A DNA stretch of 59,813 bases from Clostridia bacterium (lineage in GTDB: Bacteria > Bacillota > Clostridia > Christensenellales > Borkfalkiaceae). Location of the stretch: positions 1 to 59,813 of the forward strand of contig JAFTPZ010000003.1 of the NCBI GenBank assembly GCA_017463025.1, read 5' to 3'. Shown piece by piece: positions 18,310 to 27,144 of this stretch. The stretch's first letter is position 1. The number at the start of each line of letters is the position of its first letter. The translations under genes and the position numbers were made by a program. Below the pieces are notes generated by a model. The model had not been told where the DNA came from. It did no database searches and saw only the letters and a program-made list of their open reading frames with translations.

Positions 18310-18402
18310 GAACTCACAACGGTTCGCGCGAGGAGCGAAGCGACGACGCTTTGCCGAGGGTTCACGCTTGCGGGAAACGGCAAAACCTCGCCGAGTGCAC
18401 CA
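18310..18402 (+). repeat. Scrambled tRNA-Arg fragments, possible old attachment-site scar
   Basis: Downstream of tRNA-Arg are two pieces of it. Bases 18310-18321 are an inverted copy of 18234-18245 (12 bases, anticodon-stem/T-arm region). Bases 18386-18402 are a direct copy of 18249-18265, the 3' end of the tRNA including CCA. A duplicated tRNA 3' end is what site-specific integration leaves; the interval now holds no gene. Confidence 0.6.
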
Positions 18403-18403
18403 T

Positions 18404-18432
18404 AAAAGGACTATCTTTTCGGATAGTCCTTT
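18404..18432. terminator. Bidirectional terminator, left copy of a repeated hairpin
   Basis: Stem GGACTATC/GATAGTCC with a short loop, flanked by AAAA and TTTT. The 22-base core (18408-18429) is an exact inverted copy of the core at 19258-19279. It terminates the minus-strand XRE gene that follows. Confidence 0.85.
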
Positions 18433-18437
18433 TCATA

Positions 18438-18653
18438 TCAATCGATAATACCTAAAAAATAATCTGCGGAAATTCCAAAAGCAAGGGAAATCTGCTTTAA
18501 TAAATCGTAGCTCGGTTTCGCCTTACCACTTAACCATTCGCTCACCTGACTTTGTTTCACGCCCACCATGCGTGCGAATTTCGTTTGCGACAGCTCGTTC
18601 TCTTTGAGAAAATTCGTTAATATCTCCTTGAACTCCAAGTTCTTTTTTGTCAT
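18438..18653 (-). CDS. Small XRE-family repressor
   Basis: A 71-residue helix-turn-helix protein, essentially only the DNA-binding domain (LSQTKFARMVGVKQSQVSEWLSG) plus one helix (AFGISADYFLGI). It is transcribed away from a promoter region with three copies of ATAGAANNTTCTAT, its likely operators, and so probably controls itself and the two small membrane-protein genes on the other strand. Confidence 0.85.
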   Translation of the reverse strand: MTKKNLEFKEILTNFLKENELSQTKFARMVGVKQSQVSEWLSGKAKPSYDLLKQISLAFGISADYFLGIID

Positions 18654-18694
18654 TTACTTTCACCCCGATACAGTAAACTCTATATTAATATTAT

Positions 18695-18785
18695 ATAGAA
18701 TTTTCTATCCCAGAAACAAAAAAATAGAAAATTCTATAATTTTATCCTCAAAAAACTTGACATATAGAACTTTCTATGCTAAAAT
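18695..18785. promoter_or_regulatory. Divergent promoter region with three operators
   Basis: Three palindromic sites fit ATAGAA-NN-TTCTAT exactly: 18695-18708, 18724-18737 and 18764-18777. The third lies wholly inside the 17-base spacer of a plus-strand promoter (-35 TTGACA 18757-18762, -10 TAAAAT 18780-18785). A repressor on it would block that promoter; the first site is placed to control the XRE gene. Confidence 0.85.
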
Positions 18786-18818
18786 AACGTATGTTTCATG
18801 CAAAACAGAGGTAAAATA

Positions 18819-18965
18819 ATGTCAGGCAAAAATAATAGAAACGGCAATGAAGGACGTGGGATCTTGGGAACGGTCGTCGTGATCGTCTTGTGTCTTGCGA
18901 TATTGACCGTCGGCGTGATCTATCACGAGCCGATAGGCAGGTGGTTTAACAGTCTGTGCGTGTGA
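18819..18965 (+). CDS. 48-residue single-pass membrane protein
   Basis: Starts at ATG 18819 behind AGAGGT, 34 bases after the operator-controlled promoter. It has a polar, Asn/Gly-rich N-terminus, one transmembrane helix (GTVVVIVLCLAILTVGVIY) and a short tail ending SLCV. No family was recognised. Tight control by an XRE repressor is noteworthy for so small a protein; a toxin-like, signalling or envelope-stress role is possible but not shown. Confidence 0.6.
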   Translation: MSGKNNRNGNEGRGILGTVVVIVLCLAILTVGVIYHEPIGRWFNSLCV

Positions 18966-19041
18966 GCAAAAAACGGGGTATATAAAGTATGAAAAGGGTG
19001 ATCATGAAAAGAGGTTAAAATACGAAGGAGGCGGTATCGCA

Positions 19042-19251
19042 ATGAAGAGTCCGAACAAAATGGCGATCGTAGGGTTGGTATTTTCCTTTTTTCTTCCCGT
19101 TTTGGGGTTGATTTTCGGGAGCGTGGGACTGTCGCAGTCGAACAGCTATTTTATGACGGGCAGAAAGACGAGTTTAACGGCAATAACGATTTCTCTCTAT
19201 CACCTCGTTATCCGATTGTTTTTATTTGCCGTATATCATTTGGGAATATAA
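19042..19251 (+). CDS. Small two-helix membrane protein (DUF4190-like)
   Basis: A 69-residue protein behind AAGGAGG. It begins SPNKMAIVGLVFSFFLPVLGLIFGSVGL, resembling small DUF4190-type proteins in which a hydrophobic hairpin has a glycine-rich turn, and ends in a second hydrophobic stretch. It shares the operator-controlled promoter with the 48-residue gene and lies 76 bases after it. Confidence 0.6.
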   Translation: MKSPNKMAIVGLVFSFFLPVLGLIFGSVGLSQSNSYFMTGRKTSLTAITISLYHLVIRLFLFAVYHLGI

Positions 19252-19253
19252 AA

Positions 19254-19285
19254 AATAGGACTATCCGAAAAGATAGTCCTTTTTC
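19254..19285. terminator. Bidirectional terminator, right copy of a repeated hairpin
   Basis: The stem-loop core 19258-19279 is the exact reverse complement of 18408-18429, followed by TTTTTC. It ends the small membrane-protein unit and faces the mnmG stop codon. Confidence 0.85.
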
Positions 19286-21160
19286 TTATTTTGCCGTGGC
19301 AAGCCAAACCATAAGCACGGAAATATCGGCTGGGTTGACACCCGAGATCCTGCCTGCTTGCCCTAAATTCAAAGGCTTGACGCGGTTGAGCTTTTCACGC
19401 GCCTCTAAACGCAATCCAAGGATCGTATCGTAGTCTAAATCGGCAGGCAAAGCCTTGTCCTCCAAGCGCTTTGCTCTTTCGATCTGTTCGAGGTTTTGTT
19501 TTAAGTACCCCTCGTATTTCACCGTGATCTCCGCCGTTTCCAAAACGTCCTTGGAATACTCCGAAAACACCTCAAATTCCGTCATAATATCTTTCAAAGA
19601 AATGGAGCGTTTCATCATATCCGCATAGGATACGCTGCCGCTCGGTGCGTCGTAGCCGTAGTTTTTCAAAAACGCCGCCGCCTCCTTTTGAGGTACCCGT
19701 GTACGCAACGAATCAAGCAATTCCTCGTATTTCGCCTTTCGCGCAAGATACCTTTGATACCGCGTTTCGCTCACCAAGCCGCACGCATACCCCTTTTCCG
19801 TCAGACGGAAATCGGCGTTGTCTTGGCGCAAACAAATACGGTGTTCGGCACGCGAGGTCATCATGCGGTAGGGCTCGTCCGTGCCCTTGGTTACGAGGTC
19901 GTCGATGAGTACCCCGATATACGCCTCGTCGCGACGTAAGATAAGAGGGGGTAGGCCGCGTATTTTCAGCGAGGCGTTCAAACCTGCCATAAGCCCCTGC
20001 GCCGCCGCCTCTTCATAGCCCGACGTGCCGTTGATCTGTCCTGCGGTGTACACGCCCGAAACCTTTTTGAATTCGAGGGTGGGCAATACGTCGAGGGTGT
20101 CGATACAATCGTATTCGATCGCGTAGCCGTAGCGCACGATATCGGCGTTTTCCAAACCCGCGACGGAGGTATACATCGCCCGTTGCACGTCGTGCGGCAT
20201 AGAGGTAGAAAGCCCCTGCGCGTATACTTCGAGGGTGTCCGCGCCTTCGGGCTCTAAAAAGATCTGATGCCGTTCTTTATCTTTGAACCGTACGACTTTC
20301 GTTTCGATCGAGGGGCAATAGCGAGGGCCCGTCGATTGTATCGTACCGTTATAAAGGGGGGAACGGTCGAGGTTTTGCAAGATCACCTCGTGGGTGGTGG
20401 AGTTGGTATAGGTCAGATAACAGGGGAGCTTGCTCGTCGGCGCGCTGTCGTGCATGAAAGAGAACGGGTAGATATCCTCGTCGCCGTTTTGGATCTCGCA
20501 TTTGGAATAATCGATCGTACGCCCGTCCAACCGCGCAGGCGTGCCCGTTTTGAACCGCCGCACGTGAAAGCCGAGCGCAAGCAGACTGTCCGTGAGCTCG
20601 TTGGCGGGGGCGAATCCGTTCGGGCCCGATTTTTTCACGACGTCGCCCGTGATCGTTTCGCCGTTCAAGTACACGCCCGTACAAAGGACGACCGCTTGCG
20701 CGGAGATCACGCCGCCGTAGTTGGTTTTTACGCCCACGCACCTGCCGTTTTCCACAAGAATTTCCGTAACCTCCGCCTGAATGATACGGAGGTTGGGCGT
20801 ATTTTCGAGCACGCTTTTCATTGCGCGGTGGTAGGCGTTTTTGTCCGATTGCGCGCGTAGGGATTGTACCGCCGCGCCCTTGCCGACGTTGAGCATACGC
20901 AGCTGCAACGCGGTGTCGTCGGCTACGATACCCATTTCACCGCCGAGCGCATCGATCTCGCGCACGAGATGTCCTTTTGCCGTACCGCCGATCGAGGGGT
21001 TGCAGGGCATAAATCCGATACTGTCGAGATTGAGGGTTAAAAGGGCGGTTTTTACGCCCGTACGCGCCAAAGCAAGGGCAGCTTCGCAACCTGCGTGTCC
21101 CGCGCCTACGACTACCGCTCCTGCGGCGTATTCCAAAAATTCTGTCTGATGATCCGTCAT
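19286..21160 (-). CDS. mnmG: tRNA uridine-5-carboxymethylaminomethyl modification enzyme MnmG
   Basis: A 624-residue flavoprotein that, with MnmE, modifies U34 of several tRNAs. The FAD motif VVGAGHAGCEAALALARTG and the family signature MPCNPSIGGTAKGHLVREIDALGG are present, as is AGQINGTSGYEEAAAQGL. Its ATG follows the dnaA stop with no gap, so the two are coupled. An mnmE partner is not in the window. Confidence 0.97.
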   Translation of the reverse strand: MTDHQTEFLEYAAGAVVVGAGHAGCEAALALARTGVKTALLTLNLDSIGFMPCNPSIGGTAKGHLVREIDALGGEMGIVADDTALQLRMLNVGKGAAVQSLRAQSDKNAYHRAMKSVLENTPNLRIIQAEVTEILVENGRCVGVKTNYGGVISAQAVVLCTGVYLNGETITGDVVKKSGPNGFAPANELTDSLLALGFHVRRFKTGTPARLDGRTIDYSKCEIQNGDEDIYPFSFMHDSAPTSKLPCYLTYTNSTTHEVILQNLDRSPLYNGTIQSTGPRYCPSIETKVVRFKDKERHQIFLEPEGADTLEVYAQGLSTSMPHDVQRAMYTSVAGLENADIVRYGYAIEYDCIDTLDVLPTLEFKKVSGVYTAGQINGTSGYEEAAAQGLMAGLNASLKIRGLPPLILRRDEAYIGVLIDDLVTKGTDEPYRMMTSRAEHRICLRQDNADFRLTEKGYACGLVSETRYQRYLARKAKYEELLDSLRTRVPQKEAAAFLKNYGYDAPSGSVSYADMMKRSISLKDIMTEFEVFSEYSKDVLETAEITVKYEGYLKQNLEQIERAKRLEDKALPADLDYDTILGLRLEAREKLNRVKPLNLGQAGRISGVNPADISVLMVWLATAK

Positions 21161-22495
21161 TTACTTTTTGAGAACGATATTTTTAATATCGTCGATTTCC
21201 TTTGCGAGCTTATCGTTGAGCTTTGCGAGCTTTTCCATTTTATCGCGCGCGTACATAATCGTGGTGTGATCGCGACCGCCGAGTATATTTCCGACGGAAA
21301 CGAGGGGGAGAGAGAGCATTTCGCACATCAAATACGCACAAATCTGACGCGCTTTTACAAGGTCGGCTTTCTTGCCTTTGCCGAGTAGATCTTCGCGCTT
21401 TTGCTTAAAATAAGAACAAACGGCGGCGACGATCTTTTCGGGCGTTACGTCCTCTTGTTCTTCCGATTCGTTCACCGACTCGGACAAGGCGAGCTTGGCG
21501 AGCTGCAAAGAAATCGGCTCTTCGTGGAGCTTGCTTGCAAAGATGACTTTGGTCAGTCTGCCTTCGAGCGTACGCACGTCGTGTCCCGAATCGCGCGCCA
21601 AAAATTCCAAAACGTCGTCGGGGAGGGAACATTTCCGATCGAGCGCTTTACGCTTTAAGATCGCGATCTTGGTTTCGGGGGAGGGCGGTTGAATATCCGC
21701 GATCATACCCCCCTCAAAGCGAGTGCGCAGTCTTTCTTCGAGCGTCGCGATTTCCTTGGGAGGACGGTCGGAGGTCAAAACGATCTGTTTGTTCTGTGCC
21801 GAGAGCTCGTTGAAGGTGTGGAAAAATTCCTCCTGTACCTGCGTTTTGTTTTTGAGGAACTGGATATCGTCGATCATCAAAACGTCCACGTTGCGGTAGT
21901 GCAAACGGAAACGCGCGCCGCTCTTTTGCGCGATCGAGTCGATAAACTCGTTGAGGAAGTTTTCACAAGTCGTATAGAGCACTTTCTTTTCGGGCGCGTT
22001 TTGCGCGAGTTCGTTGGCGATCGCGTGCAAAAGGTGAGTTTTGCCCAAACCCGATTCCCCGTAGATAAAGAGGGGGTTGAACGACTCCCCGGGGGCTTCG
22101 GCGACCGCTTTCGCCGCCGCGTATACGAGTTTCGTCCCGTGGCTTACGACGAACGAATCGAACGTGAAACCCTTATTGATGGGAGAGGCTTGAAAAATTT
22201 CCGCAAAATCGTCGTCGGAGTCGAGCGTGTAGATATTGCTCCCCTCCACGTATAAACGGAAATCGTTCACGCCGCAATCGCTTTTCACGATCGCTTCGCG
22301 CATTTTATCCGCGAATTTGTTCATGATCGAGGTTGCGTTGAGTTCGGACGAGCATTTGAGTATGAGCTTACGCCCCGAAATGTCGAACGGTTCGAGATCT
22401 TTGATGAGATGATCGTAGGAAATGGGCGTAATGAGATTTTGCGCCCGTTCGCTGATTTGTTTCCAGATAAATTGAAGTTGCGTGCTCTCTGCCAT
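21161..22495 (-). CDS. dnaA: Chromosomal replication initiator DnaA
   Basis: A 444-residue initiator. Domain I is at the N-terminus (FIWKQISERAQNLIT), the AAA+ domain has Walker A GESGLGKTHLLHA and Walker B VDVLMIDDIQFL, and domain IV carries the DnaA-box recognition signature GGRDHTTIMYARDK. A binding site AGGGGA lies upstream. The neighbour is mnmG rather than dnaN, and recF is divergent, which is not the usual dnaA-dnaN-recF order. Confidence 0.97.
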   Translation of the reverse strand: MAESTQLQFIWKQISERAQNLITPISYDHLIKDLEPFDISGRKLILKCSSELNATSIMNKFADKMREAIVKSDCGVNDFRLYVEGSNIYTLDSDDDFAEIFQASPINKGFTFDSFVVSHGTKLVYAAAKAVAEAPGESFNPLFIYGESGLGKTHLLHAIANELAQNAPEKKVLYTTCENFLNEFIDSIAQKSGARFRLHYRNVDVLMIDDIQFLKNKTQVQEEFFHTFNELSAQNKQIVLTSDRPPKEIATLEERLRTRFEGGMIADIQPPSPETKIAILKRKALDRKCSLPDDVLEFLARDSGHDVRTLEGRLTKVIFASKLHEEPISLQLAKLALSESVNESEEQEDVTPEKIVAAVCSYFKQKREDLLGKGKKADLVKARQICAYLMCEMLSLPLVSVGNILGGRDHTTIMYARDKMEKLAKLNDKLAKEIDDIKNIVLKK

Positions 22496-22547
22496 AAACG
22501 TTTTATCCCCTGTGCGATTATTTTTTACCTTTTCCCTGCTTATTATC

Positions 22548-22576
22548 TTGAAATTTTGAAAATTATTTGATATAAT
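22548..22576 (+). promoter_or_regulatory. Promoter of recF
   Basis: A -35 box TTGAAA (22548-22553) and -10 box TATAAT (22571-22576) have 17-base spacing, in the 138-base gap between the divergent dnaA and recF genes. Confidence 0.7.
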
Positions 22577-22633
22577 TATACTACGAAACGCGCGGAAAAG
22601 AAAGCGATTTTAAGCGGATTTTGAGAAAGAATT

Positions 22634-23719
22634 ATGCAAATTAAAAAATTATTCTTGCAAAATTTCAGAAATTACGAGTGCGAAAATTTCCTTTTTTCGG
22701 ACGGATTGAACGTACTCTTTGGGAAAAACGCACAGGGCAAGACCAACTGTGCGGAGGCGGTTTTTTACCTTTGTACGGGCGCGTCCCTCCGTATACGCCA
22801 CGATAAACAGCTCGTGAAAATGGGCGCGGAAACGGCAAAGATCGTCGCGGAGGCGGAAAACCGCTACGGAAAGGTAACGATTGAGGCGGAAATTTCCGAA
22901 AATAAGCGCGAGATACGCGTAAACGGTAGTAAAATCAATAAAAACGCCGATTTGATGGGGCACGTAAACAGCGTGTTTTTCTCCCCAGGGGAGCTTCGGC
23001 TCATTCAGGACGGCCCCGACGAGCGGCGGCGGTTTATGAATATTTCCATTTCCCAGACCTCGCCTGCCTATTACACGGCTTTGCTCCGTTATAATAAAAT
23101 ACTCGATCAACGTAACGCCCTTTTGAAAAATCCCGATTATTCCTTGGTGCTCGATACCCTGCCCGTATGGGACGAACAGCTCTGCCGCTACGCCGCGGTC
23201 ATCGTCAAAAAACGCAGGGAATTTTTGGAAAAGCTTTCCCCTTACGCCAAGGAGATGCACGCGTTTTTGACGGACGATCAAGAGGAACTGGAAGTGAAGC
23301 TCGATAAGACGTATAAAGGGGACGAGGAAGAGCTCGCGGCGACGCTTGCCCGTCGGCTTTCGAACAATTACGATAAAGATTTACGCCTCGGATTTACGAC
23401 GGTAGGTCCTCATCGCGACGATCTGGACGTAACCATTTCGGGCGTGGACGCAAAAGCCTACGCCTCGCAGGGGCAAACGCGTACGGCGGCGCTTTCGCTC
23501 AAACTTGCGGAGGTGCAGATATTCAAAGACCTTTCGGGGGAATATCCCATACTCGTTTTAGACGACGTGATGAGCGAGCTCGATCTGCCGCGCAGAAAAA
23601 AACTGCTCAAACGTATTTCGGGCATACAGACGATCCTCACCTGCACGCACGCCGAGCGCGTGCTCTACGGCGCTGAATGTAAAAAGATCCGTATCGAAAA
23701 AGGTCGCGTAAAAGAATAA
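22634..23719 (+). CDS. recF: DNA replication and repair protein RecF
   Basis: A 361-residue ABC/SMC-type ATPase that helps load RecA at gaps. The N-terminus IKKLFLQNFRNYE and Walker A GKNAQGKTN are typical, as are the signature region YASQGQTRTAALSLKLAE and Walker B PILVLDDVMSELD. Length is normal. It is divergent from dnaA and followed after 56 bases by a VanW-like gene. Confidence 0.95.
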   Translation: MQIKKLFLQNFRNYECENFLFSDGLNVLFGKNAQGKTNCAEAVFYLCTGASLRIRHDKQLVKMGAETAKIVAEAENRYGKVTIEAEISENKREIRVNGSKINKNADLMGHVNSVFFSPGELRLIQDGPDERRRFMNISISQTSPAYYTALLRYNKILDQRNALLKNPDYSLVLDTLPVWDEQLCRYAAVIVKKRREFLEKLSPYAKEMHAFLTDDQEELEVKLDKTYKGDEEELAATLARRLSNNYDKDLRLGFTTVGPHRDDLDVTISGVDAKAYASQGQTRTAALSLKLAEVQIFKDLSGEYPILVLDDVMSELDLPRRKKLLKRISGIQTILTCTHAERVLYGAECKKIRIEKGRVKE

Positions 23720-23775
23720 CCGACCTTTCCCTTGCGCATACTGTTCAAGGTACATACGAGAGGGGACGGGCGAAT

Positions 23776-24573
23776 ATGCGTAGCACGAGAAAACATCACG
23801 CCAAAAAAGCGGCGGCGCTCCTTTTTGCGAGCGCCCTTTTCTTATTTTTTCCGACGGTTAAAACCGCGGACGTGAATGCGGCAACGAAGTGGGAAAAGAT
23901 ATCCTCGTATACCACTTATTTCAATGCAAACGACGGGGGCAGGTGTGAGAACATTTCGATCGCGGCGGCGCTGATAAGCGGCGTTACCATTCAGCCGTTC
24001 GGGGAATTTTCCTTTAATCAGACGGTGGGCAGAAGAACGGAGGAGGCAGGGTTCAAGCAGGCGAAAATTATCGTCAACGGCGAATACGTACTCGGCACGG
24101 GCGGCGGCGTTTGTCAGGTGAGTACGACGCTCTATAACGCCGCGCTTAAATCGGGACTGAACGTTACCGAATACCACCCCCATACTCTGCAAGTGCCCTA
24201 CGTCGCCCCCTCGCGCGACGCGATGGTATCCACGCAGAGCGATCTCAAATTCACCAACCCCCACGCCTTTCCCGTGCGGCTCACCGCCGAGGTGTTCGAG
24301 GGGGGCGTGCGCGTGTACTTTTCGGGGCAAAAGGACGGGTATCGCTACGAGATCGTATCGAGCGTACTTTCCGAAACGCCGCCGCCTGCGCCCATCATCA
24401 AGGCGGGGGATAAAGAGGAAATACTCCGTTCGCCTAAAAACGGGGTGAAGAGCGAGGCGTATTTGGAGCGTTATCACGGGGAAAAGCTGGTAATGCGAAA
24501 ACGGCTGCGCACGGACGAATATCGTCCCGTTCAGGGGATAATCGTCAAAAAAATCGAGAATACGCCCGATTAA
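23776..24573 (+). CDS. VanW-family exported protein
   Basis: A 265-residue protein with an N-terminal signal sequence (AAALLFASALFLFFPTVKTADVNA) and a VanW domain: NISIAAALISG, FSFNQTVGRRTEEAGF, GTGGGVCQVSTTLYNAAL and TEYHPHTLQVPYV. A G5-like beta segment follows at the C-terminus. VanW proteins occur beside vancomycin-resistance genes but are widespread in Clostridia without them; no resistance genes are nearby, so a cell-envelope role is more likely. Confidence 0.88.
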   Translation: MRSTRKHHAKKAAALLFASALFLFFPTVKTADVNAATKWEKISSYTTYFNANDGGRCENISIAAALISGVTIQPFGEFSFNQTVGRRTEEAGFKQAKIIVNGEYVLGTGGGVCQVSTTLYNAALKSGLNVTEYHPHTLQVPYVAPSRDAMVSTQSDLKFTNPHAFPVRLTAEVFEGGVRVYFSGQKDGYRYEIVSSVLSETPPPAPIIKAGDKEEILRSPKNGVKSEAYLERYHGEKLVMRKRLRTDEYRPVQGIIVKKIENTPD

Positions 24574-24587
24574 ATACCTTTCAACGC

Positions 24588-24670
24588 TTGTCTTTTCTTT
24601 GAAAAAATGTTATAATAAAGAGAACTATTATACGGGAAAAGCGTCGTAAGACGAAAATGGAGCTTTTCCC
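24588..24670 (+). promoter_or_regulatory. asnS promoter and structured leader
   Basis: A -35 box TTGTCT (24588-24593) and -10 box TATAAT (24611-24616) have 17-base spacing. The leader contains a hairpin with arms GGGAAAAGC (24634-24642) and GCTTTTCCC (24662-24670), which encloses a smaller stem CGTC-GTAA-GACG. No T-box motif was found, so control by this hairpin is possible but unproven. Confidence 0.5.
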
Positions 24671-24691
24671 TTTGAAAAAGGCAGGTTGACG

Positions 24692-26086
24692 ATGGAAAGA
24701 CTTCAACTCAAAGAACTCAATGCAAACCTCCCTGCTTACGGCGAAAAAGAAGTCGTCGTGGCAGGCTGGGCAAGAACGATCCGCGATTCGAAAGCGTTCG
24801 GCTTTATCGAACTCAACGACGGTAGCTGTTTCAAGAGCACGCAGATCGTGTTCGAACGCGCAAACCTTGCAAACTACGACGAGATCGCACGCGGCAACGT
24901 GGGTATGGCGCTCGTGGTGAAAGGGAAAGTGGTGCTCACGCCCGAAAATAAACAACCCTACGAGATCAAAGCGACGGAAATTACGGTAGAGGGGGAGTCG
25001 ACGCCCGATTATCCCTTGCAAAAGAAACGCCATTCCGTCGAATTTTTACGTGAGATCGCGTATTTACGGCCGAGAACGAATTTGTTCGGCGCGGCGTTCC
25101 GTATTCGCAGCGAGGCGGCGATCGCGGTGCATAAATTCTTCAACGACCGCGGCTTTGTCTACGTTCACACCCCCATTATCACGGGTAGCGATTGCGAGGG
25201 CGCGGGCGCGATGTTCCAAGTAACCACCCTCGATCTCGACGAGCTTGCAAAAGGCGGCAAAAAGGTCGATTACAAAGAGGACTTTTTCGGTAAAAAAGCG
25301 GCGCTTACGGTGTCCGGACAGCTGAATGCCGAAACGTACGCGATGGCGTTCGGCAACGTGTACACGTTCGGCCCGACCTTCCGCGCGGAGCACTCCAACA
25401 CGGCGCGCCACGCGGCGGAATTTTGGATGATCGAGCCGGAAATGGCGTTCTGCGATCTGGCAGGGGATATGGACGTGGCGGAAGCGATGGTGAAATATAT
25501 CATCGACTACGTTTCCGAAACGTGCAAAGACGAGCTGGAATTCCTCAATAAATTCGTGGACAACGGCTTGCTTGAAAGACTGAAAAACGTATCCGAAAAC
25601 GCGTTCGTGCGCTTGACGTATACCGAGGCGATCGAAATACTCAAACAGAACGCGGATAAATTCGACGATAAGAATATTTTCTGGGGCAAGGATTTGCAGA
25701 GCGAGCATGAGAGATTCCTCACGGAAAGCGTGTATAAAAAGCCGGTGTTCCTCACCGATTACCCCAAGGAGATCAAGGCGTTCTATATGAAACAGAACCC
25801 CGACGGAAAAACGGTGGCGGCGGCGGATCTGCTCGTCCCTGGGATCGGAGAGCTCGTCGGCGGCTCGCAAAGAGAAGAGGACTACGACAAGCTGTATAAC
25901 CGTATCAAAGAGCTTGGTATGAACCCCGAGGACTACTCGTGGTATCTTGCCTTGCGCAAATACGGCGGCACGACGCACAGCGGCTTTGGCTTGGGCTTTG
26001 AAAGAATGGTGATGTATTTGACGGGTATTGCGAATATTAGAGATGTAGTGCCCTATCCCAGAACGGTAAGCAATTTAGAGTATTAA
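24692..26086 (+). CDS. asnS: Asparaginyl-tRNA synthetase
   Basis: A 464-residue class IIb synthetase. An OB-fold anticodon domain ([21 protein letters not shown]) is followed by the catalytic core with [22 protein letters not shown], motif 2 around [14 protein letters not shown] and motif 3 [15 protein letters not shown]. The Asn type rather than Asp type is supported by SDCEGAG and the overall length. The start is the ATG at 24692; an in-frame TTG six bases earlier is less well placed. Confidence 0.95.
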   Translation: MERLQLKELNANLPAYGEKEVVVAGWARTIRDSKAFGFIELNDGSCFKSTQIVFERANLANYDEIARGNVGMALVVKGKVVLTPENKQPYEIKATEITVEGESTPDYPLQKKRHSVEFLREIAYLRPRTNLFGAAFRIRSEAAIAVHKFFNDRGFVYVHTPIITGSDCEGAGAMFQVTTLDLDELAKGGKKVDYKEDFFGKKAALTVSGQLNAETYAMAFGNVYTFGPTFRAEHSNTARHAAEFWMIEPEMAFCDLAGDMDVAEAMVKYIIDYVSETCKDELEFLNKFVDNGLLERLKNVSENAFVRLTYTEAIEILKQNADKFDDKNIFWGKDLQSEHERFLTESVYKKPVFLTDYPKEIKAFYMKQNPDGKTVAAADLLVPGIGELVGGSQREEDYDKLYNRIKELGMNPEDYSWYLALRKYGGTTHSGFGLGFERMVMYLTGIANIRDVVPYPRTVSNLEY

Positions 26087-26097
26087 GGAGAAAAAAT

Positions 26098-27144
26098 ATG
26101 ACGAAGATCGTAGTAGACGCAATGGGCGGCGATTTTGCCCCGAAACAGCAGGTGGCAGGTAGCGTGCTTGCGCTGAATAAGGATAAGGATTTGTATTTGA
26201 TCCTTGTCGGCGACGAAACGCAGATCAAGGCAGAACTTGCCAATTATCAATACGATCAAACGCGTTTGGAGATCGTACATACGACGGAAACGATCGGCAT
26301 GGAGGAAATCCCGACGAAAGCGGTGAAAACGAAAAAAGACTCCTCCCTCGTCGTGGCGTTCCGCCTGCTGAAAGAGGGAAAAGCGGAGGGCTTGGTATCC
26401 TCCGGTTCGACGGGCGCGGTGCTTACCGCAGGCGTACTTATTTTAGGTCGGCTTAAAGGAGTGTCCCGTCCGGCGCTCTGTCCCGCAATCCCCAACCACA
26501 GAGGGGAGGTTACCCTCCTTTGCGATTGCGGCGCGAACCTCGAATGTAAGAGTATCAACCTCGTACACTTTGCTATGATGGCGTCGGCGTACGCGCAGAC
26601 GGTGTTCGGCGTGGAGAATCCGCGCGTGGGCTTGCTTAATAACGGCACGGAGGACCATAAAGGATTGCTCCTGCAACAGGAAACGAACGAAATACTCAAA
26701 AAGATCGATTGTATCAACTATCAGGGCAACGCCGAGGCGCGCGAGCTTATGTACGGAGATATCGACGTTATGGTTTCCGACGGTTTCACGGGCAATATCG
26801 CCATGAAAGCGGTCGAGGGTTGCGGAAAAGCGGTATCCACGATCATGAAACAGGAATTCAAGCGCAATCTTTTCACAAAACTTCGCGCTCTGCTTTGCGG
26901 CGATATCATTAAAAAGATCAAGAAAGGTCTGGACTACGAAGCGGTGGGAGGCGCAACGTTTTTGGGGCTTACGAAAACGGTCGTAAAAGGACACGGTAAC
27001 TCCAAAGCACTCGGATTTTCCGTATGTATCGAACAGGCGGCGACGGCGGCGCGCGGCAATCTCACGGAAAAGATCAAAACCATGCTCGATAGCGTGGATA
27101 TGGACGCGATCACGGCGGCGGCGACGACGGGAGCAAACGAATGA
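26098..27144 (+). CDS. plsX: Phosphate acyltransferase PlsX
   Basis: A 348-residue enzyme making acyl-phosphate from acyl-ACP for phospholipid synthesis. It opens with KIVVDAMGGDFAPKQQV and carries GLVSSGSTGAVL and VMVSDGFTGNIAMKAVEG. The binding site is AAGGAG. The stop overlaps the rnc start (ATGA), and plsX-rnc-smc-ftsY follow the common Firmicute order, with fabD and acpP absent between plsX and rnc. Confidence 0.95.
   Translation: MTKIVVDAMGGDFAPKQQVAGSVLALNKDKDLYLILVGDETQIKAELANYQYDQTRLEIVHTTETIGMEEIPTKAVKTKKDSSLVVAFRLLKEGKAEGLVSSGSTGAVLTAGVLILGRLKGVSRPALCPAIPNHRGEVTLLCDCGANLECKSINLVHFAMMASAYAQTVFGVENPRVGLLNNGTEDHKGLLLQQETNEILKKIDCINYQGNAEARELMYGDIDVMVSDGFTGNIAMKAVEGCGKAVSTIMKQEFKRNLFTKLRALLCGDIIKKIKKGLDYEAVGGATFLGLTKTVVKGHGNSKALGFSVCIEQAATAARGNLTEKIKTMLDSVDMDAITAAATTGANE

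Noticed and set aside
22496..22633. Possible oriC between dnaA and recF
   Set aside because: Only one weak TTATCC-like site and a single A+T-rich segment explained by the recF promoter; no cluster of DnaA boxes.
23776..24573. Vancomycin-resistance locus suggested by the VanW domain
   Set aside because: No vanA/B-type ligase, vanH, vanX or two-component genes nearby; VanW proteins are common in Clostridia.
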